Under the pieces are notes generated by a model. That model had not been told where the DNA came from. It did not search any database and saw nothing but the letters and a program-made list of their open reading frames with translations. Below, in pieces: positions 1 through 11,927 of a DNA stretch of 64,000 nucleotides (its first letter is position 1; each line of letters opens with the position of its first letter). The translations under genes were made by a program, and so were the position numbers. This stretch comes from Nissolia schottii (Eukaryota > Streptophyta > Magnoliopsida > Fabales > Fabaceae). Location: assembly GCA_003254905.1 (NCBI GenBank), contig QANU01034901.1:48475-112474 (forward strand), read 5' to 3'.

Positions 1-850
1 TTTTTTTTTTTTTTTGGGCTTAGTTTGAGAGAGAAATATGCCTACTGAATCTTACAGTCAATAGAGGCAAAAGAAATGGCATTGTTTCCCCTTGCTCCAC
101 ATCCAAAGGTGTGCCGACTTGTATGTTCATCACAATGTAAAATATTGACAGTCATTTACTGTGTGCCTTTCTTTAGGATTCCTGCTAATGAATCATCTTG
201 GTTCTCTATTTGTAGCAAGTATGGTTGGTCGTGCACTACTAGAGCTAGGAACAATGACTTTAGTGGTATGCACATCTAACTTTGCAGTTAGCAATCCTTT
301 CAATTATCACAGCCGGATATGTCCATTCTGTCATTTACTGGCTATTTAGTATCTCTATCCTCTAATTGTTTGGTTTTACCGTCGCATAGATTTTATATTT
401 GAACACCTATGTTTATAGTGTGAGTTCTAATTGTTGTGATTGGATAAGCAACATATTTTCTGTATTTTGTGCATTTTTCAGATTCATACTGTTATACAAA
501 GGAAAGGTCTTGTATTAGCAACTTAGCACCTTACCTGCATTTCATTTCTTGTGTGTTCAAGTTGACATAATAGAATGTTTTCTTGATCCTTGAACTATGA
601 GGTGGGTTCAATCTGAATTTGGACTAGAAAAACTATACATGTAACTATTAGAAGAGATCTAGCTATTAATGGTTTGAATGTGAACATGGTTTATAACAGG
701 ACATTGGTGGTCTGATCCATGTTGCTGACTCTAGTTAGTGGGACAGCTCAGTTATTGTTGCTGAATCCTGCTAGTATATTTTAATGCATGTGTTGTTCTA
801 CTAATTCAATGTATGAAGTATGTTAATATTTTTTGTCATCCTTTTCACAG
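1..850 (+). other. Upstream intron of the LCR-type F-box gene
   Basis: No convincing coding exon is seen here. The stretch is T-rich and ends in a good 3' splice site (pyrimidine tract, then cacag at 846-850) directly before the F-box exon. Two short open frames at 76-349 have no recognisable content. The first coding exon of the gene is expected to lie left of the window. Confidence 0.6.
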
Positions 851-2096
851 ATGGTCCTTCCTTGATATTGATGATAACTCTGTAGAGGACTGTTGTGGCC
901 TTGTAATGGCAGCTGGAAAGTCTGGAAATTTCAGGATGGTGGAGCCTCTAAAACATCCATCTACAAAGAAGCCTCGAAGACATCAGAGCAGGGGGAAATC
1001 ATCTGGAAGGTCCTCTATGACTGAAGTTATGGAACAACAGATTTGGAAAGATTTTCCGGAAGATTTATTAGAGGCTGTGATTGCACGACTTCCCATTGCC
1101 ACATTTTTCCGCTTCCGCTCTGTATGCTGGCAATGGAATTCCTTGCTGACTTCTCAAAGTTTTTCTCAGCAATGTGCTGAAGTCCGACAGGCAAGCCCAT
1201 GGTTTTACACCATAACTCATGAACTTCCGAATTCAGGAGCCATGTATGACCCTTCCATGAAAAAATGGTATCATCCAACTGTGTCAGCACTGCCCACAAA
1301 GTTGCTTGTTTTACCAGTGGCCTCCGCAGGGGGTCTAGTTTGTTTTCTTGACATTCGTCATCGAAACTTCTATGTTTGCAATCCGCTGACTCAATCCTTC
1401 AAGGAGTTGCCTGCTCGGTCAGTTAAGGTCTGGTCTAGAGTTGCTGTAGGGATGATAGTAAATGGGAACTCAACTGGTTTGTGCTACAAGATCCTATGGG
1501 TGAGTTGTGATGGAGAATATGAGATATATGACTCAGTGAGGGAATCTTGGAGCCGACCAGGAAACATGCCTGCGGGTATTAAGTTGCCGTTATCACTCAA
1601 CTTTAGGTCCGAATCTGTTTCTATTGACAGTACACTTTACTTCATGCATTCAGATCCAGAAGGGATTGTGTCCTATGATATGGCAACTGGGGTTTGGAAA
1701 CAGTACATAATCCCTGCGCCATTGCATCTGACTGACCACACACTGGCTGAGTGTGATGGCCGGATCATGCTTGTGGGGTTGCTCACAAAAAATGCAGCCA
1801 CATGTGTATGCATATGGGAGCTGCAGAAGATGACGCTCTTATGGAAGGAGGTTGACAGAATGCCAAATGAATGGTGCTTGGAATTATATGGGAAGCACGT
1901 TAGAATGACTTGCCTGGGAAACAAAGGCTTGCTCATGTTGTCCTTGAGATCCAGACAAATGAATCGATTGGTTACTTACAACATAGCAAGCCGGGAATGG
2001 CTGAAGGTTCCCGGGTGTGTGGTGCCACGCGGAAGAAAGCGGCAATGGATAGCGTACGGCACTGCATTTCATCCATGCCTAACTGCAGTGGCTTGA
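851..2096 (+). CDS. LCR: F-box/kelch-repeat protein, LCR (LEAF CURLING RESPONSIVENESS) type; last exon, 5' partial
   Basis: This is the substrate-recognition subunit of an SCF ubiquitin ligase; in Arabidopsis LCR limits stem-cell competence and leaf curling and is silenced by miR394. The exon opens in codon phase 2 after cacag at 846-850, so the frame enters as Arg-Trp-Ser-Phe-Leu-Asp. An upstream ATG at 813 is intronic and is not used as the start. The F-box lies at about 1032-1165 (WKDFPEDLLEAVIARLP, then FRFRSVCWQWNSL). Behind it are repeated kelch-like strands such as MYDPSMKKWYHP, VCNPLTQSFKELP, YDSVRESWSRPG, YDMATGVWKQY and YNIASREWLKVPG. The exon ends at a TGA at 2094-2096. About 415 residues are encoded here; the family is about 470, so only a short N-terminal exon is missing. 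It shares a conserved block with the RAMP4, AHK3 and NTF2 genes to the right. Confidence 0.95.
1847..1866 (+). promoter_or_regulatory. miR394 target site within the LCR coding sequence
   Basis: GGAGGTTGACAGAATGCCAA is complementary to miR394 (UUGGCAUUCUGUCCACCUCC, known miRNA) at 19 of 20 positions. The single mismatch is at site position 7, opposite miRNA nucleotide 14. It lies in frame over Glu-Val-Asp-Arg-Met-Pro. Cleavage is expected between the bases opposite miRNA nucleotides 10 and 11, i.e. near 1856/1857. Regulation by miR394 is well established for this gene family in plants. Confidence 0.93.
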
Positions 2097-3699
2097 TTTG
2101 CTTGTGATACGGCAATGGTGTGACATTTTCCCTGCAATCATATGGTTCTTTGCAATGTGCTGGCCGTTGGTGCTGATGTAGTAATGATAAGTGTTCATTG
2201 TTGGTTTAACAAAGCAGATAAGAAATGATACAAGTTTGTAGTGATTCATGTTTCTTCATGCTCTCAAGCATGTACCTCGATCACCTTGTTCTTTTATGTA
2301 TTTATATGAAGAAAGATGATACCTACGGTTTTTGGGTTTGCACTTTTGCTATGATTCAAGTATAATCATGTTTTCGAGCTCGCACATTGATCATCTTGTT
2401 CTCAAGTCTTTTTTCTCTGTATGTGAGAAAGATGATACTGCGTAATAAGGTTTTCATTTTTCTTGTTTGGGTGAAAATTACTTGTAGATCGTGAAGGTTT
2501 AGTTACTGGCTACTTCATTTATCAAGCAGGAAGTTCCGACACCAGTTCGTGTTCAAAATTGAGGCTGCTTGAGCCAAGCTCGAGGCATGTCACGAGCTGG
2601 ATTCAGATTAAATGTCCCTAATTTTCTAAAACCAACTCTCTGTAACTATTTATAATTTACACATGACAACCAATAATGTGGATTATGTTTGTGTCAATTC
2701 GTCATGGTTAAGACATACAATTATTCAATTATCTTTATTCAATAATTTAAATTTTAAAAAAAGACGATTTTTTTTTATATAATATCAAAGTTCATATGAC
2801 TAAAATAATCTAGAGTTTGGTATTGTCGTTTTTATCTAACAACTTTAAGCTTGAGTGCCTTAAACTTATTTCTTCTGCTTGAGATCTATAATACTAGGCT
2901 TCTACTCAAATGTCCAACATTAAAAAGCGGGATCTTGCTTCAAAATAGTGCTATGGGTTTATGATTTACGGAGGAAGCTGGGTTCCAACTATGATGCCTC
3001 AACCAATAGTTAAAGTTGTGCGCTTTAGGTAGAGATCCCTCTTATCCTTTTCGGTTTACGTTTGTTTAGTCCATTTTCAACGAAAGAAACAGAGGGCCAA
3101 CCACTGTGGTGACCTGTAGTTGTATGCAACTCTATTAAGTAACGACCATCATTCCCTGCCTCCCAAATCCCCCTCCCTCCCAAAATACAAAAAACAAACC
3201 CTTTTAACTTGAGAACTCAGTTACAGCTACCGTGCTTTGAATTAATATCCTTAAACGGCATGACGCATTAAGTTTTCAAAACGAAAGTTGAAAAGCGTAA
3301 CGTTTAGGAGTTACTCCATCGGTCCCGTACTAACACCTTGACTTTCACCAATCAATATACCCAATATACAGAGAGACACATTTATAAATGTATTAAAAAA
3401 AATTAAAGTAACAATTATTATAAGACGAAAGTTGTACTAATTTTTTTACTTATGCACACACTTATAAGCATGCCTTAAAGTTCAACACCCAAGGCTTGAT
3501 AGTTAGGAGTTTATTACTGCACAGTCTGCACGCACTCTCGAAATTTGCGTTTCATACGAGGTTTAGTGGTACAAATCTTAACTATTTAACGAGATAAAAT
3601 TTATTTTAGAGTCATGTAATCTTAAGAAAGCGACATGATTTTATATTTTATAATCTCCTAAATTCCTTCCATCCCCGCCATACTACTATGCAGGTTATT
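2097..3699. other. 3' UTR of the LCR gene and convergent intergenic region
   Basis: No coding sequence is seen. The first few hundred bases are presumably LCR 3' UTR. About 2240-2450 contains an imperfect tandem duplication of roughly 110-120 bp (two copies of a block with 'caagca/gag...gatca(c/t)cttgttct...gaaagatgatac'). The remainder is AT-rich and unremarkable up to the 3' end of the minus-strand RAMP4 gene. Confidence 0.5.
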
Positions 3700-3899
3700 T
3701 AGTTATCCTGTTTCCCTGGTGTAAAATTGAAGAACAGAGGTACAAGAGATGTATTTGTAAATAAAAATCCTCGAAGTTCATCAAAACATGGACAGGAACT
3801 AGGTCTAGTACAACACTCAACACAACGAGAAGAAAAGTAATGCCATTTTCTACAACGCTAAGGAAAGAGAAGATGACACAATCCAAAGCAAAGCTCCAA

Positions 3900-5002
3900 T
3901 TATGCCATGCCTCCACTCGTTGCTGTCCTGATTATCTGAAAGATAGCTGTCCAAGGAAAACAAACATGTTAACGAAGCTAGAATAGAAATGGAAGGCCGT
4001 CAACATGCAAAAGGAAGAAAGGTACATAGGATATATAAAACATTCCAAAGCAAATATCATCATAAAAACCTCATGCCATCCCTTCTACACTAGGCCTAAC
4101 CACTTAAAAGAAAAATACGCACACGCAATTCAACTAGTAATGCACTCAGAATGATTTTCCCACATATTTCTTTGGCAGAGATTTTTGAAGAATATCCCAT
4201 CTTCCGTCATTCAGGGTTCCAGCCATAAATCATGTACTAAATATTGATCAGTAAGGCTGCGTTTGGTACCAAATTTCTCTGTCGCTCCGTACCAAAGGCA
4301 GCCTAATGTTTTGTGGAATACATGACATGTATATCAATTGATTATATGATTCACGAGTTTTCAAACATTTAGCTGAACCTGGTTCTCAGAATAAAACACA
4401 ATCAAAATTCATCACAGGAACAATGTTTACCCATGCCTGGTGTCAAAGAGAACTGGAATTTGAACCGATTAACAGTAAACGGAATAATTAGGACGAGAAA
4501 TTAAGATGTGATGGTCTTACATGATCCAATGACAACAAAGACGAAGAAACCGAGCAGAATAGGACCAACAGGATAGTCTTTTCCCTTCTTAGCGGTAGTT
4601 TCAGGCACAAACCCTCTTTTCGTGATGTTCTTCTCAAACTTCTCTACCTTCCTGTCCGCAAGTCGCCTTGATGTAGTCTACACGGAAAATCGCACAATTC
4701 AGGAATCAGATTTCAGAACCACCAAATTCAGGAATTAATTTGTTTTCGAGCAAAAGTTATATTACAAATCAGCTGAAACCCGATCAGGTTTGAGAAAAAT
4801 AAAATTCCAAATCATATATTAACTATATTTTTACTCTATCAAAAACATCAGAGCAGATTTTTCACCGATACGGAAAAGAGAAAACCTAATGGAAGCTGAC
4901 AAAGGAGACATAATCATAATAGATCTAGATCGAGATTGAAATTCTACGAAGCTGAATTGAGAGGAGATCGAAATATAATTGAGAAGGATAAGGAATTACC
5001 AT
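3900..5002 (-). CDS. RAMP4/SERP family ribosome-associated ER membrane protein, three exons
   Basis: This is a small tail-anchored ER protein that associates with the Sec61 translocon and ribosomes and stabilises new membrane proteins under stress (known for RAMP4/SERP1). Exons on the minus strand are 5002-5000, 4677-4521 and 3946-3900. Joined, they give 207 nt, or 68 residues plus TAA. Exon 1 contributes only ATG, followed directly by the donor GTAATT. Exon 2 begins MTTSRRLADRKVEKFEKNI (Met from exon 1) and continues ITKRG, ETTAKKGKDYPVGP and the membrane anchor ILLGFFVFVVIGSS. Exon 3 supplies IFQIIRTATSGGMA. All splice junctions are GT-AG and phase-consistent. Length and sequence fit plant family members (68-69 residues). 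The GC-rich leader lies at about 5003-5120 and the 3' UTR probably reaches about 3700. No single open frame reveals this gene; it appears only after splicing. Confidence 0.95.
4255..4303. mobile_element. Tiny PIF/Harbinger-like MITE remnant in RAMP4 intron 2
   Basis: The 49-bp palindrome starts GGCTGCGTTTGGTACC and ends GTACCAAAGGCAGCC. It is flanked on both sides by TAA (4252-4254 and 4304-4306), the 3-bp target duplication typical of Harbinger/Tourist elements. It is small enough to be a deletion derivative that kept mainly the termini. Superfamily assignment is inference from the TSD length and the GTTTGG motif. Confidence 0.6.
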
Positions 5003-6168
5003 GGTTGCGGGGAGATGGAATCGCCGGAAACGGGGTGGAAGAAAGAACGAGATCGCCGGGAATTGACAAAAGAGGGGGTGTTCGGTTCCCTTCCGGCTCT
5101 GACTCCCCAAACCTTATTACTATTGATGAGTGCGTGTTGCGTGTGCACGATACGAATGAACACCTATACAACCTAATTTCACCGTTTTATCTTATTCATT
5201 TATTAATATATTAGTATATTTTTAACATGCCTATTTTTATTGAACTTAAAATATACTAAAGTATAGTAATAAGTTAGTGGGGTCCCCGAGCATAGCGTCA
5301 CGCCTTCTTCGCGATTGGCCAAAGCCTTGTAGTGCTGTACACGCGGCATAAAATTATTGGGCTAAGTCTAAATTAGCGCGTCAACGAGTCTGGTTTTGTG
5401 TAACTCTTCTTATTATTATGTGACAATTTGAAAACGATAAATAAATAAATAAAAAAATGCACCGCCAAACCGTTTACTCAAAACTGATGGCTCGGTTGGA
5501 TATTGTAGGGTGTAATTTCTTCTTGTCTTATATTCAGATTCAGATTTACCCAAAAAAAACTGTTGTCTTCAATTTAGATGATATCCTATATTTTGAAAAT
5601 AAGAATTCTTTCTTGAAATATTTTAGTAGATAAAGAAAGCAAATTTGTCACGTTAAGAAAAGAAAAGGCAAAGTTTGTGAAACTACGACTCTTCCAAACG
5701 GTCTACAAGCCAAGGGCCAAGGTGATATTTTGGGATTTAAGGGCCCAGGATAAAATGAAATTCGTTTTGATTACCCGTGGGCTTTTGGGCTTTACTTAAC
5801 TTCATAAACAATGGTTACTACAACTACAGCCCTCGTTGACCCATAAACAAGTAGGCTAAAAGCCACGAAGCCCACAGATGCTTACATCAAACTTAAATTC
5901 ATATTTATTTCGACCGAATTTTTTTTTTCATATTTATATAATAAACTTACTTTTCTTAGTTACATGGGATTGTTTATATTCTATTAATTAAACAATTTGG
6001 CGATATATTAATTTTCATTCAAATATATGTTGTCACATTGTTTAACATGTGATTTGATCATAGTATACAAAATGGGGACAAATATGAAGAAGTAAAGAAA
6101 ATTTAAATGAGTAATTAATATTCAACAAGCATAAAGAAAATTTTTGTTTGGTCCGTAAAAAGACCTAT
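5003..6168. other. RAMP4 leader and promoter region; intergenic
   Basis: 5003-5120 is GC-rich with pyrimidine-rich stretches on the minus strand and suits the 5' UTR of RAMP4. A CCAAT-type box (ttggcca on + at about 5317) lies upstream on the minus strand. Open frames here on both strands read across the leader and have no recognisable protein content. Beyond about 5350 the DNA is AT-rich with nothing identifiable. Confidence 0.45.
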
Positions 6169-6176
6169 TATTCAAT

Positions 6177-6673
6177 TAGGGGTGTACATTGGGTTAATCG
6201 ACCTATTGAATACTTCACATCCACTTGACTCAAAATTGATTGGATTTCGAGTGGAAATCGACTTGCCCGATGTTTTGTTAATTGGGTGATGAGTTACTGG
6301 ATTCTAAAATTGAATTGACCTGCCCACCCAACCTAGACCTATTTTTCTTTTTCTTTTTACCCAATGTTATCCAGTCTAGCACATTGCCCTCCGTCCTTTA
6401 CCAAAAAAAAAAACTCTACTCAAATCAACTCAAAAAACTGGCCAAAGCCCCCCACAAAAAAAAAACCCAAAAAGGCCCAAAACTCCAAAAAATATATAAA
6501 AAAAAGCTAGACCCCAATTACTTGTCAATCCCTCGTCTCGCTCTACAACCTAATAAATCAAGGTAAGTCACCTCATTCAAAATCACACAGCTCAACTCAT
6601 TTAATTCGCTATTGAATTAGTTTGTTGAGAAAAGGCTCCTAAAAAGATTTGGCTCAAATTGCTCGACGTACTC
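6177..6673. mobile_element. hAT-type MITE with degraded right end
   Basis: The left end TAGGGGTGTACAT matches the terminus of a second element in this window (31535). The flanks TATTCAAT at 6169-6176 and 6674-6681 form a perfect 8-bp direct repeat, the hAT target duplication length. The right terminal repeat has decayed (…CGACGTACTC). The interior is A-rich with homopolymers; the 94-residue open frame over it has low-complexity Lys/Pro content and is not taken as a gene. Confidence 0.7.
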
Positions 6674-6681
6674 TATTCAAT

Positions 6682-8361
6682 TATGACATTTTGGGGATGC
6701 GGCTGTGTGTTTTTGGGGGGGGGGGGGGGGACACGATTGTGGCTTAAAGAAAGGTATAGTTACATGTGCTCAAATACGAGTAGGCCCAAATTGGAGCCAA
6801 TTTATTAGGAGCCCACACTTCCAAGATTTCAGACGGGTTTCTCTCTCTTGGGCCTCGACCCAGTTGTACACAATAAAATTAAAAATAAATGGAGACTTCC
6901 GAGTTCCCTACTTCCATCTATCTTGGCAAAGGATTTCAATTATCCCTCATCACAGTTATATTTTGTAATCTTAAAATCTTTATTGACTTGAATATAGACT
7001 TAAACTCAGGAAGGAAGAGAGAACCACCACTTAGATTTAGTTATTTTATGTTATTAGACTATTTGTATAGAGTGTGCCGAAACTATATTCACAATTTTTT
7101 TTATATATCAAAAGTAGGCGATAAGTAACAATGATGTATTATCATCCTAATTTGCATTGATGATCAATTAATCCTAACTTGTCATCATTATTTTTTTAAC
7201 GGTCATAAACCAGAAAGGTAAGAAATATAAGCGTTTATGATAGCGTGGGTACTTGAATCAACTTTTTTTTTTTTTAAGTGAATAAAGCTCATAGTTAAAA
7301 AAATAAAAAAATAAAAAAGTTGTTTGGTTTATATGACTATGCTTAATGTAAACCATCAACACCGTCAAATACATGAAATAGTACTACTATTGTATATGTA
7401 GGAGTACTTTATTCTTTATTATTTTTTAGACAGAGAGTCAACAGTGGATTCTTCTAACGGGGGTTAATAAAATGAAGATGCTGAACGTGCATTCCACCGA
7501 CATTCTTACGAGTGCCGCATAGGTAGGCAGGTTTTAATTATGTAAGTGATTTTATTACTCCAGATTATTAGTGGTGATTGACAGCCAGTATGGTATTAAT
7601 ATTATTATCATTACCATCATCTAATTCTAATGCTAATAATTTTTATAGTAGTACGGTATTTGATTTGTAATGACTAATGATCAAAGACAAAGTAAAGATA
7701 GTATATTTAATAAGGCATATTTATTCGTAGTTTCTTTCTACATTCTACCACTACTAATAGCATGGAGGAATTGCCATCACTCTTGCCGCACAAACAAGGA
7801 TTACGGGTTCAGGTGGTCCCATGATGTTTAATCTTAACCACAAATTATTTTGTTCAGGAAATCAACATTTCTTAAATGACATAATCTCTATCCTTAATCC
7901 CGTTTTTAGAATAATTTTTATTTATTTTCTATTATTCAATCACTATTAATAAGAGACTTTTTAAGTAATGAGAATAAAATTTAATTATTTTTTAATATGT
8001 GAAAAATTAATCTTTCTTTTTTAGAATGATCAATAACTTACCTGCATTATGAAGCATAAATTTATTTTTATCATAAAGGACAAAGTATGACTCAATATTA
8101 ACATGTTTTTATTAGCAGTAATCTGAGTTAGGTGGTTTAATCGTGCTTTTATTAAATAAATCATTTTTCTTAAGAACATATTCTTCACTTTACTTGCATA
8201 ACATAATTCCGTATTATCAACGGTTCATATTTGTCATGATGTGATATTTCTGTATTTTATTCGCTTGATTATAGTAACATGATTTAATTAAGATCTTCAT
8301 ATTTAATCATTGGTGTAATGAATGCATACTCGTCCCATTGCACTTGACAAAAGCTAGAGAG
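6682..8361. other. Intergenic AT-rich region, no gene seen
   Basis: Nothing coding is recognisable. It contains a run of 16 G at 6715-6730, a (T)n/(A)n-rich patch near 7262-7318 and otherwise AT-rich sequence. Confidence 0.5.
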
Positions 8362-8366
8362 GATTA

Positions 8367-8814
8367 TGTAAAACATATATACAAGGACAGATCTAAACAT
8401 GTCAGTCAATTCAAATAATACATTCAGATCAAACAGCGGAAGCTAAACATTACAAAACCTTACCTCCAGCCATTGCAGATCAAACACGAAGCAGCTTAAA
8501 CACGAACCCTAAATCAGCTTTGTTTTTCCAGACCTTGACTCACTCAAAATAAATGGTGTTTTTTTTTGTGAATAGAGGAGTAGACTTGGTGATCCAAAAC
8601 TGAGAGCACCCATCCTATTTATAGAGTCTGCTCATCACAAAGCTCAACCAAATTTATCAGAACGTGAGTTTGAGGAAAAGAGCGTGAGTTGGTTACTGAA
8701 CGTTGCAGAGAAGGGTTGAATGTGGAAGGAAAATGAACCAAATCCAGAAAACGGATTTCCTGCAAAACTGCAACGTGAAAATGTGGGGAACGTGGGTCCA
8801 TCCAAAATTCATCA
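8367..8814 (-). repeat. 3' LTR of the copia element (448 bp)
   Basis: It runs TG to CA, directly inside the GATTA duplication, and is bordered on the inner side by the complement of AAGTGGGAGAA (polypurine tract). Its right part, about 8594-8814, aligns with 14816-15016, including ggtgatccaaaactgagagc and the block acgtgggtccatccaaaatt. Confidence 0.85.
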
Positions 8815-9069
8815 TTCTCCCACTTAGTCCATTTAACTCAACATTAACCATAACAAGAAACATAATATATGAGTCATGGTGATAGGTCCTCTAATTAATA
8901 GTGAGTAATATCTTCCATGTACTACAATATATCAAGTTTCTCAACACTAGCTCTCAACTTAATAAATAAACCATATGTTTATTCTAGATCCAAACCAAAT
9001 GATATTTCTTGAAATAAATACATATGTGCACTAATCCATATGAGAAAACATCAAACTGAATATGAGTTT

Positions 9070-11890
9070 TGTAACACCTTTGCTAACTGCTTACGCTATA
9101 GTCGTAAACAATGCTCACATGGTTGCTAAATGCTTTGGTTGGCTTACTTCTAGCCCCATTATTTTTCTTTGCAAATATTTCTTACTTGAAAATATGGACC
9201 GTTTTGAAATCTTTTCCTTTTCTTTACTGATTCATAAACTATGAGCCATGTGTGTTCAATAAGATATCTTATATAGATATGCAAATGATAGAGTCTTCAA
9301 AAGACTTAAGGCGATACATACTTCTTTGGATAATCATACAAAACATCTCATGATACACACACACACAATCACATGGTCCAGAACATGGTTACACATTTGA
9401 TTAATAATACATATTACACCTAATTCACATAAGAGCTAAGGGCATGCCTAATCCCTTTAGATAATACGAAATACAAACATAACCTATCGTCCTTTTTCTT
9501 CCTGGGAATTCTTTGACACCAAAGTCTTTACTTGTCTGATGATGCATACTCCGCCTCGGCGTGCTCGGCGTGCTTGCCTAGAACAATAAAGGAGTGGGCG
9601 ACGAGAACGTCGTGTCCTCAGTGAGAATCGTAGGGCACAACTATTCTTTGTTTACTCAATTATGATCTAGACAACTCAAGAGATCTCTAGGTGATAGAAT
9701 ACGCTAAGTCCTTACTTATTATTATCATCCATGCTTGTCCTGAGCAGCTTTATCTTTGCATTACCTAACAAGGGGAATTTATCGTGGTTCTTAATCCTTA
9801 ATCGCTTGAGTGACATGACATCGGATCATATACTCTTGTATCGCGTAACCTTATAGAGGCCGTCTTGTGAAACATTTGTCACTTGACGTTGCCTTATCAT
9901 ATAGATATATAATCATCACATATACCACATATAGCATGCATGAAGGGATTTTGGAGTTTTCTCAAGCATCCTGTGACAACGTCCGTATTCTTGTCATGTT
10001 ATGTCCTTCCCCCTTTGTACCCTAGTGGAACCGTCGTCCCTTTCTAGTGTACAACTTACTATGTATCCTTTAATGGTAGAGCTCATACCACATACGCATT
10101 TAGCGTAAACATATTTCATATATGTAACGATCCCTATATATGAGGTGGTGAAGGGCTTGCCCTATCGACGCGGCCAGGGGTGGACTCGTGATTCCATATC
10201 CTCTTATTATAGTATCTTAATATGTCTTGTTTTCATGACTTTTTGTCATATCGTATCTTAACATGTCTTGTTCTCATGACTTTCTATATTTCGTATTGTA
10301 TCTTAACATGTCTTGTTTTTATGACTTTTTATATTTCATATCATATATTTCCTTGCAAGTTCTTAGGCTTGCGGTCGTATCATTAGCTATTACTTCTTGC
10401 TGGAATGCAAGGGCGTGTCCGTAGACGTGCCGAGAGAGGAGATTTTCCTATTCATATAACTAAGTACGGATCTTTAAGATAATCTGAGCCATTTGTGGCC
10501 GAAACCTTCTTAAGATCTTACATTTTCCCTATGTTCAATTATGAACTTTCTTTGTTTATGTGATTATCTTTCTAGTTATCTAAGGTTATCCTAACCCGTT
10601 CCTCATGATGCATAAAAATAAACATATAACATCTATACAGTTAATCACATATATCTTTCATGCCTAACTGATGGTGCCATCGTGCTTGTTGGGATTTCAG
10701 TATACTTAAGGTTTTCTTTAGTGGCTCAGCGGTCTCTGAGGCTCGCTTAGCTGTTAGGGCTTTCAGGGCACTCAACGGCTCCTCCATGGCCGCTCAACGA
10801 ACTCTGACGCCTTGGAGCCGTTTAGCGAAAACCCTAAGGCGATTAGCGGTCTGAAAGAGGGAAAATTGGAAACAGAGAGCTAAAAACCTGAGTCATCCGA
10901 ATGACCTATCAAAATTCATTTGAATGACACTAACGTTGAGATGGTCATTCGAATGATCATTCCTAGTCATTCGAACGACCTGAATGTGATTCATTCAAAT
11001 GACCATTGCCTAGTCATTCGAATGACTTGAATATTTTGCTCTCAGTTTAGTAAAATCAAGGATTCGTTCGAATGACTAATGCCTAGTCGTTCGAATGACC
11101 AAAGGCCTGAGAGGAAATCTATGAGCAATCTTGCTCTTAAATCCTTCCCTAACCCATTCAAAGCCTTTTTTCTTTAACATTTACCTTAGGTTCATCAAAA
11201 CCTCACATTTCCTCCTTTTGAAAACACTCTCAAAATCATTAATTTCATATTAAAAACCCTAATCCCCTTAGGTACTTTTATATCCCAAACAAAGCACAGA
11301 TACACATCAGTAGATTTCCAGGCAAATAGCTATAGTTCTAGAAACATATTCATAATAATACATGACATAAGCACACATAAATCACTAAGGAAGTGATTTT
11401 GCTAGGATTACCCACTTGTAGGAACGTTTCCAAATAGTTCAGCAGAAACCCTGAAAAGCTTCGGTGTCTTCGAGCGTTGTGACTTGCTACTGAACCGGTT
11501 CTAGGGTACGTGGGCTAGGGTTTCCTTTAGGAGAACTAGGAAGAATTTAGGGGAACAAGATTGTGGGAAACTATGGAAAAAAATCATGTTAAGGCTCGTG
11601 TAGTAAGGTTCTGTGTTTCTGCTTTAGCAGAGTAACGACAGAGTGTATGAGCGGAACGTGTTTATGGAACAATGGCATATGAAAACTCAAGACCATGGTG
11701 GCTATTTATAGCCTTCTTGGCCGTGCAAGCTTCTTCAAGTTTTGGGGAAATTTTTAAATGAAAAACAATTGAATTATGAGGTAAGCGATGACATCATATA
11801 GGTGACTTTTAACTTCCTTTTCTAAATAAAAAGTTCGTGCATGAATTTATTACGCAAAATCTTTGCTAAGGGAAAAGGCAGGATGTTACA
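9070..11890. mobile_element. Solo LTR of a long-LTR retrotransposon, nested in the copia element
   Basis: It is 2821 bp, starting TGTAACACC and ending GATGTTACA, with the perfect 5-bp duplication AGTTT at 9065-9069 and 11891-11895. No internal domain is present, so it is best read as the product of LTR-LTR recombination. It is homologous over its length to 55650-59037; shared landmarks include gagctcataccacatacg, gagaacgtcg and cctcatgatgcataa. Termini TGTAACA/TGTTACA are common in plant Ty3/gypsy elements, so gypsy is likely but not shown. It carries three tandem copies of a roughly 50-bp unit with catgtcttgtt (about 10208-10345) and the palindrome cluster 10892-11100. Confidence 0.9.
10892..11100. 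repeat. Cluster of eight GTCATTCGAATGAC-type palindromes
   Basis: Eight copies of a 14-bp self-complementary motif, exact at 11013-11026 and the others with one to three changes, are spaced about 20-40 bp apart. Sites preceded by ggtc/agtc alternate with sites beginning ttc(a/g)ttc. The same cluster, again eight sites, occurs in the related LTR at 57632-57918. Confidence 0.85.
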
Positions 11891-11927
11891 AGTTTCATTG
11901 AAAATAAAAAATGTATGTACAATGAAA

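Noticed and set aside
813..850. ATG at 813 as start of the F-box protein
   Set aside because: The codons before 851 read through a pyrimidine tract and a splice acceptor; family proteins continue upstream with a different exon.
6282..6566. 94-codon plus-strand frame
   Set aside because: It lies wholly within a hAT-type MITE and is a low-complexity Phe/Lys/Pro translation of homopolymers.
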